Shown: piece by piece, positions 6,612 through 12,044 of the stretch
How positions within the stretch are numbered: position 1 is the first letter of the stretch
How the letters are laid out: each line of letters opens with the position of its first letter
The notes under the pieces: model-generated
What the model was told of the DNA's origin: nothing
The model's database searches: none
Seen by the model: only the letters and a program-made list of their open reading frames with translations
Position numbers and translations under genes: made by a program
Assembly: GCA_004555425.1 (NCBI GenBank)
Contig: SFID01000080.1
Location: forward strand, 1 to 12,044
DNA from: Bacteroidales bacterium
Lineage (GTDB): Bacteria; Bacteroidota; Bacteroidia; Bacteroidales; Bacteroidaceae
Reading direction: 5' to 3'
DNA: 12,044 nt

Positions 6612-7520
6612 CTATCGTCTACTTCGATTCACCGAGTGAATCACCTCGCCCTGCTGGTTAATCATGTCAAGGCGCAGGTTATCCTTCGTGCAACTGAGGA
6701 TGGAGAAACCCGGTTGGCCACTGACGAAGATGGTTCCCTCCACGGGATTCACCTGCTGGCGCGAGAGAGAGGCGGAGGAGTTGACCACATAGTCAATCTT
6801 GGAGCCTGCAGGGCGAATATGCTGGAAGTTGTGGATATGGCCGCAGATGTACATATTGACGTTGTGGCGACGCAGGATGGGGTCAACGCGCTTCTGCATA
6901 TCCATGCGCTCGTTGGGACTCTTGGGCGTGTCGGCATAGATGGGGTGATGGCCTACGACAACGACCCAATCCTCGTTGGCCTGCTGGAGTTCCTTGTCCA
7001 ACCAAGCCAACTGGGCAGCCATGTCCTGCTTGGAAACGTCGGGATAGTCCTGAGTGTCCTTGTGGTATTTGTCAATCAGGGGCGTGGTGTCAATGAAGAC
7101 AACGCGAAGGGTCACGCCATCGTCCTCGAACACCTTGGAGTAGTAGCGTGCGGGCATTTGCCAGCGACGGCTCACCTGCGAATAGTCAAGGACGGCCTGT
7201 GTGTTGCCGCGGTATTCGTGATTGCCCAAGACGGGATACCAAGGCACTTGGAGTTCGGGATGGCTATAAATCAGCTCGAAATTAGTCATCCACAACGGGT
7301 CGTTCACACTCTGCACGCCCATATAGTGGTGGGTATCGCCGAGGGCGAGGATGGCTTCCACGTCGTGTTCTTCGGCCATGCGTCCCATTAGTTCGGCAAA
7401 GGGCTTCTGTTCGTAGTGACCATTGCGGCCGACATCGTTGGCCACAAACAATTCTATCTGAGCAAAGGCTACTGCAGACCCGATGAGGGCGAGCATTAGG
7501 AGGGAGAATATCTTTTTCAT
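6612..7520 (-). CDS. Exported metallophosphoesterase of the purple/tartrate-resistant acid phosphatase type
   Basis: Predicted periplasmic phosphatase of 302 residues. Residues 1-20 (MKKIFSLLMLALIGSAVAFA, cut before Gln21) are a signal peptide. Dinuclear-metal motifs appear in order: ND-VGRNG (Asp29), GDTHHYMGV (61-69), GNHEYRGN (99-106), GHHPIY (190-195) and GHIHNFQH (227-234). The intervening TQAVLDYSQVSRRWQMPARYY also resembles mammalian ACP5-type enzymes. At the place where those enzymes have GDNFY with a metal-binding tyrosine, this protein has GDTHH, with His65 at the tyrosine position and Tyr66 next to it, so the metal centre may differ. It is last in a three-gene operon. Its ATG overlaps the stop of the lipoprotein gene (ATGA), which implies translational coupling. 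The substrate, probably a phosphomonoester, is not shown by the sequence. Confidence 0.88.
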   Translation of the reverse strand: MKKIFSLLMLALIGSAVAFAQIELFVANDVGRNGHYEQKPFAELMGRMAEEHDVEAILALGDTHHYMGVQSVNDPLWMTNFELIYSHPELQVPWYPVLGNHEYRGNTQAVLDYSQVSRRWQMPARYYSKVFEDDGVTLRVVFIDTTPLIDKYHKDTQDYPDVSKQDMAAQLAWLDKELQQANEDWVVVVGHHPIYADTPKSPNERMDMQKRVDPILRRHNVNMYICGHIHNFQHIRPAGSKIDYVVNSSASLSRQQVNPVEGTIFVSGQPGFSILSCTKDNLRLDMINQQGEVIHSVNRSRR

Positions 7521-8863
7521 TTTGTTCCGAGTGCACCAAAGTAGGGTTGGACATTAGGCGAAGTATAGGTGCGGTTACCGATTTGCAGACCGTTGGCAAA
7601 GTAGGGAGAGACGCTACCATTGGCACCCTGAAGGGCGGGAGAGTTGGCAGCGAGATGGAGGTCCCAATTACTGTCGTAGGCAAAGGCCGTCAGCGATACA
7701 CTGCTCGTGGGATAGGAAACGAAGCCAGGGTCCAGCAGGTGGTCGGGCGTTGCGATGAGGCTGTGGGTATCGACGTTGGGGCTGTAGTTCTTGTTGTTTT
7801 GGTTGTAGCCTTCGGCAGCGTTGCCCACGGTGGCATCGCCCACGATGGGTGTGGTCTGCGGGCCAGCAGCGTAGAAGTTGTAGTCAATCACGGACTTGTC
7901 GTCATAGCCAGCGTCGGCCTTGTTGGGGTCCTTGTATTTCGGGGTCATCGTACGGAACTTACAGTTGACCATCAGGTTGTTGACCACCGTCACAAGGGCG
8001 TTCTTCTCGACATAGATACTGCCGCCCTTCTCGCCATCGCGACGCCAGCCAGCGTTGAGAATGGTGTTGTTGTAGGCAGTGGCGAGGAGTTGTCCGCGCG
8101 TTTCGCTTTGGCCAGAAGAGGAAAGTTTCATACCGTTCGTGTTGGGCGAGAAGATGATGTTGCCTGCGATGTCGGCCTTGACGCCAGCCTTGAGGTTGAT
8201 GGCGTCGCCGCCAGTATAGCCGATGGCCACAAACGTATTGTTGGTGATAACGCCATTGCCGCCCATCATATAGATACCGTCGGAGGCTCCGTTGCGGATG
8301 ATGGAGTTTGTCAGGGCATAGCGGCCGTTGAGGTTGCTGGTTGTCACCTGCGGATACATATCGTCGCCTGCGGTATAGATACCTGCGATGGCCGCGGGCG
8401 AACCTTCGATGACCTGTGCGCCCGTGTATTCAATCACAACATGGTCGAGGGCCATTTCTTCGCAGGATTCGTAGGCCACGATGCCGCCCCAGAGTCCCTT
8501 GAAGGTATTCTCGGCAGTGCGCAATGCGGGGTCAACGGTGAAGGTGACGGGGTGATCTGCCGTACCAAGGACATAGAGGTTACCCTTCACTTCGATTTCC
8601 ACGGGCACATGGTTCACGCCCACGCCCTTCTCGTCCACAATCACCGTCACACCAGGTTCGATGGTCAGCGACTGGCCTTCGGGAATCACAAGGTGGCGGT
8701 CCAGGTGGACTACTTCGCCACTCTTCCACACGCCCGAAACGATGAGTTCCGTTTCGGTGGTTTCCTGTTTCACACTGGGTTCGTCGTCTTCGCTACAGGC
8801 GGTGAGCATGCAACCGCCCATCAGTACAGCCGCGAGGGCTGCGTAGAATTTTCTCAGTTTCAT
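7517..8863 (-). CDS. Surface-exposed right-handed beta-helix lipoprotein
   Basis: A 448-residue protein with a lipoprotein signal ending LTAC (Cys23; Cys18 is a less likely site). The residues after Cys23, SEDDE, fit the Bacteroidetes signal for export of lipoproteins to the cell surface. After about residue 40 come short beta repeats with Gly-Asn-Asn turns typical of parallel beta-helix proteins: LVIPEGQSLTIEPGVTVIVD, YALTNSIIRNGASDGIYMMG, GVITNNTFVAIG and ADIAGNIIFSPNTNG, then YNNTILNAGW and VTVVNNLMVNC. No catalytic residues of pectin or alginate lyases can be assigned. The C-terminal part (SNWDLHLAANSPALQGA) is commonly found after such helices. It lies between the TonB receptor gene (23-nt gap) and the phosphatase gene (4-nt overlap). 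I infer a ligand-capture or surface-binding role in place of a SusD-type protein. The ligand is unknown. Confidence 0.8.
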   Translation of the reverse strand: MKLRKFYAALAAVLMGGCMLTACSEDDEPSVKQETTETELIVSGVWKSGEVVHLDRHLVIPEGQSLTIEPGVTVIVDEKGVGVNHVPVEIEVKGNLYVLGTADHPVTFTVDPALRTAENTFKGLWGGIVAYESCEEMALDHVVIEYTGAQVIEGSPAAIAGIYTAGDDMYPQVTTSNLNGRYALTNSIIRNGASDGIYMMGGNGVITNNTFVAIGYTGGDAINLKAGVKADIAGNIIFSPNTNGMKLSSSGQSETRGQLLATAYNNTILNAGWRRDGEKGGSIYVEKNALVTVVNNLMVNCKFRTMTPKYKDPNKADAGYDDKSVIDYNFYAAGPQTTPIVGDATVGNAAEGYNQNNKNYSPNVDTHSLIATPDHLLDPGFVSYPTSSVSLTAFAYDSNWDLHLAANSPALQGANGSVSPYFANGLQIGNRTYTSPNVQPYFGALGTK

Positions 8864-8886
8864 AATATATATGTATATAGGTAAAG

Positions 8887-11547
8887 TTATTTCAGTTTAT
8901 AGCGAACGCCGATGAGGAGGGTTTGTCCGTAGCGTTCACTGCGCTCATAGATATTGCCGCGATAGCGGGGAAAATCGGTGACGCTGGCCGTGTGCGGTCC
9001 GTTCTGCACGTAGCGAACGAGGGGCAGGTTGAGCAGGTTGGTGGCTTTGAGATAGATTTCGATGCCATTGCTCCATGCTTTCTCGGCCGAGAACTCCATG
9101 CGGTAGTATTCGTTTTCCCAGATGTCGTTTTCGTACCAGTTGGACACGTCGGTCAGTCGTTTGCTGATGTAACTGCCCGTGAGTTGTGCGTTCAGTCCAT
9201 GCTTGGGACTCTTGTAGATAAGGGAGAGGTTGGCCACGTGGGCGGCTTGTCCGGCCAAGGGGCGCGACTGCATGGCCGTGGTGACTACGTTGTTTTCCAT
9301 CACGCGTTTCTCCGTTTGGATGCGCGAGTGGGTGAAGGTGTAGTTGAACTTGATGCCGAAGCAGCGGAAGAATTTCGTCGCGTCTATCTCCACGCCCGTA
9401 TTGTTGGCCGTACCGAGGTTGAGGGGCGTATAGTACGTATCCTGTCCTTCGTTGATGAGGCCGTACTCAATCGGGTTGCGCAGGTGTTTGTGGAAGATAC
9501 CCACCATGATTTGCTCTGCCTGACGTGGGAAGTACTCCCAGCGCAGGTCCAAGTTGTCGGCCACGGTGTGCTTGAGCGCGGGATTTCCCTTTTCCTTGTA
9601 GTCCTCGTTGATGATGCTGTAGGGCACAATCTCAAAGAAACTGGGGCGATTGATGGCGCGGGCATAACTGAGGTGGAGGTTCATCTTCTCGTTCAGATGG
9701 TACTTCAGGTGGGCATCAGGCAGGAAGTCCCAGTATTTCTGTTGGCCCTTGCCGTCGGTGCTACGGGGATATTTGAGCGTGTAGCCTTGGTTGGTGTGCT
9801 CGGCGCGCAGACCTACCACCACCTCAAGGGCTTTCCACTGATAGTTGGCCATGACATAGGCAGCCCCGATGCGCTCCGTGGCATTATAGTTGAGGGGGTC
9901 ACCCACGTTGCCATACGCACGGGGCGTCATCAGCAGTTCGTCCAGATTCTGCCAGTCGGTGCCGAACACCTGGTATTGGTTCGTACCCGTGGAACTGTCG
10001 AAGGTATATTCGTTGAAGAACGAGGTGCGTCGTTTGTCGCGGTACATACCGCCGGCCTTCAGCGTGAAATCATCGTTGAAGGCATACGCCAGGTCTGCGT
10101 AGGCCGCCTTGTCCTTATCGTCGTTGTGCTCCCAGCGGCGCGTGGCGGCCTTGTTGGTTTGCAGGTGTGTGCCTTGGAGGAAAATCTCGGCGTTGTCGGG
10201 CGTCTTGTTGAAGGCAGCGGAGACCACGCCTCGCCAGTTGAGGGTCAGCGCGCGGTCCAAGAAGGCGTGTTCGCCCTGCAGGGTGCTGTTGAAGATATGC
10301 TGCTGATTGTGCTTGAGGCGGATGGCTGATTCCTGCTCAGCCTCCGTTGTGCGCACTTGGTCGTCGCTCATGGCCAGATAGCCGTTGTACCACATCAACT
10401 TGTGCAGGGGCGAGAACACATAGTCCACCTTCGCATGGAGGGCCAACCGCTGTTTCCAGTCGGAGTAGGTGCGATATTGGATGTTGCCCGAGGCTTTCGT
10501 ATAGTCGTAGTAATCCATGTTCTTGCCGCGGTGCATATTCTGGTAACTGGCCGAGAGGAGGAAGCCCAGCCGGTCGTTCATCACGCGGTCGCCATAGGCC
10601 AGCGAGGCCAAGAGGTCGGGCAGGGGTCGCTTGGACGAGACGCGCAGATTTTGCATAGTGAAGTCTGTGGCCGACACGCGGTTTTGTCCGATATTGCCCA
10701 GCCGCTCGTCGGGCGACTTGGAGGCAATGCTGCCATGGTTGAAGGAGAGGAAATCGCGGTTCAGGTAGAGCGCGTTGTAGCCCGTGGAGAGGTTGGCCGT
10801 CAGCAGTCGGCGCGCCGGCGCGTCCTTCATGACCAGATTGACCGCGCCACCGATGCCGTCGCCTTCCAACTCTGCCGTGAGCGACTTGTTCACCTCAATG
10901 CGCGAGAGGATTTCGGAGGGGAAGAGGTCCAGCGGGACGAAGCGATTCTTGTTGTCGGGGCTGGGAATCTTGATGCCGTTGACGAGCGTATAATTGTAGC
11001 GCTTATCCATGCCGCGGAGAATGGCATATTGGCCTTCGCCCGAGGAGTTTCGCTCAACGGTGACGCCCGAAATCTTCTGCACGATATTGCCCACCGTCAC
11101 GTCGGGAGCCAGTTCCATGGCGCGCGAACCGAGCACGTTGACTACGTTGGCCGAGAAGCGTTCTATCTCCATGGCCTTGGCATCCGTGCTGCCGTTGAAA
11201 TTGGACTTGATGACCACCTCGGAGAGGCTGCGGTTGGTCTCTTCCATCCGAATCGCGAGCACCGTGTCTGCGTAGGCCACTTCCACGGGCCTATAGCCTA
11301 GGTAGGTGCAACAGACTATGGGCTGTGCGGCCTGTGTCTTGATGGCGAAGGTACCGTCGAGTCCAGTCGTAGTGGCCTGCTTTGTCTGATTCTTCACGCG
11401 AACAATGGCGCCGATCAGTGCTTCGCCCGAAGCGGCATCTGTCACCACGCCCTTGATTACTTTTGTGGCCGACTGCGCCCAGGCGGCGTTTGCCAAGAGC
11501 ACCATCATCATGCCAAGGAGGATTCTTTTCATCTTTTGTTTTCTCAT
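8887..11547 (-). CDS. TonB-dependent outer-membrane receptor with N-terminal regulatory-like domain
   Basis: Outer-membrane active transporter of 886 residues, powered by TonB-ExbB-ExbD. A signal peptide ends at about Ala24 (ANAAWA before Gln25). Residues about 30-115 form a carboxypeptidase-regulatory-like domain (VIKGVVTDAASGEALIGAIV ... GLDGTFAIKT). The plug follows (about 130-250: APDVTVGNIVQKISGVTVER, YAILRGMDKRYNYTLVNGIK, LDLFPSEILSRIEVNKS, GGAVNLVMKDAP). The rest is a 22-strand-type barrel ending LLIGVRYKLK. A second ATG at 11532 (MKRILLGMMM) is an equally good start and would give 881 residues. The gene heads the operon and has a TAnnTTTG box about 45 nt upstream. No SusD homologue lies beside it, so it is not a standard glycan SusCD pair. 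The ligand is unknown. The linked phosphatase suggests a phosphorylated compound. Confidence 0.93.
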   Translation of the reverse strand: MRKQKMKRILLGMMMVLLANAAWAQSATKVIKGVVTDAASGEALIGAIVRVKNQTKQATTTGLDGTFAIKTQAAQPIVCCTYLGYRPVEVAYADTVLAIRMEETNRSLSEVVIKSNFNGSTDAKAMEIERFSANVVNVLGSRAMELAPDVTVGNIVQKISGVTVERNSSGEGQYAILRGMDKRYNYTLVNGIKIPSPDNKNRFVPLDLFPSEILSRIEVNKSLTAELEGDGIGGAVNLVMKDAPARRLLTANLSTGYNALYLNRDFLSFNHGSIASKSPDERLGNIGQNRVSATDFTMQNLRVSSKRPLPDLLASLAYGDRVMNDRLGFLLSASYQNMHRGKNMDYYDYTKASGNIQYRTYSDWKQRLALHAKVDYVFSPLHKLMWYNGYLAMSDDQVRTTEAEQESAIRLKHNQQHIFNSTLQGEHAFLDRALTLNWRGVVSAAFNKTPDNAEIFLQGTHLQTNKAATRRWEHNDDKDKAAYADLAYAFNDDFTLKAGGMYRDKRRTSFFNEYTFDSSTGTNQYQVFGTDWQNLDELLMTPRAYGNVGDPLNYNATERIGAAYVMANYQWKALEVVVGLRAEHTNQGYTLKYPRSTDGKGQQKYWDFLPDAHLKYHLNEKMNLHLSYARAINRPSFFEIVPYSIINEDYKEKGNPALKHTVADNLDLRWEYFPRQAEQIMVGIFHKHLRNPIEYGLINEGQDTYYTPLNLGTANNTGVEIDATKFFRCFGIKFNYTFTHSRIQTEKRVMENNVVTTAMQSRPLAGQAAHVANLSLIYKSPKHGLNAQLTGSYISKRLTDVSNWYENDIWENEYYRMEFSAEKAWSNGIEIYLKATNLLNLPLVRYVQNGPHTASVTDFPRYRGNIYERSERYGQTLLIGVRYKLK

Positions 11548-11591
11548 TTGTTAAAGGTAGGAGACGCTGCTGCGCGCCCTGAAATCCGGTG

Positions 11592-11599
11592 CAAAAATA
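11592..11599 (-). promoter_or_regulatory. Probable -7 box of the receptor operon
   Basis: TATTTTTG on the minus strand fits TAnnTTTG and is 45 nt upstream of the receptor start at 11547, giving a 5' untranslated leader of about 40 nt. No TTTG is seen at the expected -33 distance, so the promoter is either weak or aided by an activator. Confidence 0.5.
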
Positions 11600-11871
11600 G
11601 AGGTGATTTGTGAAAAGGTTGTTGCGAAGGTGTTACGAGAGCGTTAAGGAGGGCTGGATGGTGTATTGAAGGTTCACAAGTTTAGGAAGGTAGTATATAT
11701 ATACTTGCGATGTATTTAGTAACTACTCAGGTCGTTTTTTGCTCGAAAAAACCAGTTTGGCTGGGAGGTAATTGTGGGTGGAATGATGCTGTCTGTGCGC
11801 CCCTAGCCAGCAATAAGAATTGCGCTCATCGCGCTCTCGTAAGCCAACCTGCAAAGCCAACCTGCAAAGCC
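11600..11871. other. Non-coding region upstream of the receptor operon
   Basis: No convincing gene is seen. The region holds a 14-bp perfect palindrome AGTATATATATACT (11692-11705), a hairpin GTTTTTT-gctcg-AAAAAAC (11734-11752) and a 13-bp tandem duplication AAGCCAACCTGCA (11841-11866). Its position beside the operon promoter makes it the likely site of regulation, but no known operator could be recognised. Confidence 0.5.
11841..11866. repeat. 13-bp tandem duplication
   Basis: AAGCCAACCTGCA occurs twice in a row (11841-11853, 11854-11866), followed by AAGCCCGCC, which partly resembles a third copy. It directly adjoins the right terminal repeat. No function is apparent. Confidence 0.85.
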
Positions 11872-11959
11872 CGCCTCGTAATATAACACATCGCGAGCCC
11901 TCGCGTGTGCAAAACTCGTCTTTTAACATTTCATGGATTGTTGCGAAATGTTAAAGCGA

Positions 11960-11991
11960 TTTGTATTTCGCACGAAAATGTATTATCTTTG
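11960..11991 (+). promoter_or_regulatory. Outward Bacteroidetes-type promoter in right repeat
   Basis: TTTG (11960-11963), a 20-nt spacer and TATCTTTG (11984-11991) are a full consensus match. A perfect 11-bp inverted repeat, TTTAACATTTC (11922-11932) and GAAATGTTAAA (11945-11955), ends 4 nt before the -33 box and could be a regulator site. The predicted start is about 11996-11998, directed out of the window. Confidence 0.75.
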
Positions 11992-11999
11992 TACTAGCG

Positions 12000-12042
12000 A
12001 AGAGGAGAGAGTCCTAAACACGGGGCTTTCTCCTCTTTTTTT
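12000..12042 (+). terminator. Hairpin and U-tract right after the outward promoter (right copy)
   Basis: Stem arms are 12001-12011 and 12026-12036 (A12000 can also pair with T12037). An inner UCC/GGG extension narrows the loop, and seven T follow at 12036-12042. It starts within about 5 nt of the predicted transcript start, so any RNA from this promoter begins with a terminator-like hairpin. Confidence 0.7.
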
Positions 12043-12044
12043 GG

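Larger units (their letters stand above)
11872..12044. repeat. Right terminal inverted repeat (173 nt)
   Basis: Inverted partner of positions 1-173: 99 outer bases are identical and the inner part is diverged. In this copy the dissimilar block forms a hairpin CGCGAG-cc-CTCGCG (11892-11905), which the left copy lacks. The other internal elements (11-bp inverted repeat, promoter, hairpin with U-tract) are kept in both. Confidence 0.95.

Noticed and set aside
7547..8884. Plus-strand open frame of 445 codons opposite the beta-helix lipoprotein gene
   Set aside because: It mirrors the lipoprotein frame, its residues are Val/Gly/His-rich without domains, and the opposite strand has a clear lipoprotein signal and beta-helix repeats.
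8923..11301. Long plus-strand open frames (468 and 314 codons) opposite the TonB receptor
   Set aside because: Antisense shadows caused by codon bias. The receptor on the minus strand has all the expected domains.
11619..11640. Similarity of GTTGTTGCGAA upstream of the receptor to part of the terminal repeat
   Set aside because: Only about 11 nt match, without the inverted arms, promoter or hairpin; this is within what chance allows.
11723..11929. Minus-strand open frame of 68 codons in the right intergenic region
   Set aside because: It runs across the 13-bp tandem duplication and into the terminal repeat, and shows no protein-like pattern.
1..12044. A 12-kb composite transposon or integrative element bounded by the terminal inverted repeats
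   Set aside because: No transposase or integrase is present, cargo includes a housekeeping rRNA methyltransferase, no target duplication can be seen, and the repeats decay gradually inward rather than ending sharply.

Overview
The window looks like a chromosomal fragment from a member of the Bacteroidales, most likely a Prevotella-like species. The evidence is promoters of the Bacteroidetes type (TTTG, about 20 nt, TAnnTTTG), no Shine-Dalgarno sites, an FN3-bearing M6 protease with a short 'YDLSGRR...KGVYI' tail typical of Prevotella and Bacteroides secreted proteins, a carboxypeptidase-regulatory-like TonB receptor, and lipoproteins with acidic residues after the lipid cysteine. No database search was possible, so the taxon is inferred from recognised families.

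Layout: the outermost 173 nt at each end are inverted copies of one repeat. They are identical for the outer 99 nt and drift further in. Each copy carries an outward promoter followed at once by a strong hairpin and U-tract. Positions 174-655 hold no convincing gene. They contain four tandem hairpin units with different stems, three 24-bp direct repeats and a minus-strand reading frame broken by stops.

Four plus-strand genes follow: rsmI (16S rRNA C1402 2'-O-methyltransferase), a secreted M6 metalloprotease, a coiled-coil lipoprotein resembling the Cbp1 family, and a MATE efflux transporter. A very long hairpin with an A-tract before it and a T-tract after it (6330-6408) then separates converging transcription units. 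The right half is a minus-strand operon: TonB-dependent receptor, then a surface beta-helix lipoprotein (23-nt gap), then an exported acid-phosphatase-like metallophosphoesterase (ATGA overlap).

The operon reads as an envelope system: the receptor takes a ligand across the outer membrane, the lipoprotein probably captures or presents it at the surface, and the phosphatase removes phosphate in the periplasm. This is inference, and the substrate is unknown. rsmI and MATE look like ordinary chromosomal genes. I see no transposase, integrase, phage gene, CRISPR array, tRNA or rRNA. The terminal inverted repeats more likely mark a multicopy repeat where an assembly stopped than the ends of a 12-kb transposon. 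The least explained material is the non-coding repeats: the hairpin array, the 24-bp repeats and the outward promoter-hairpin cassette.
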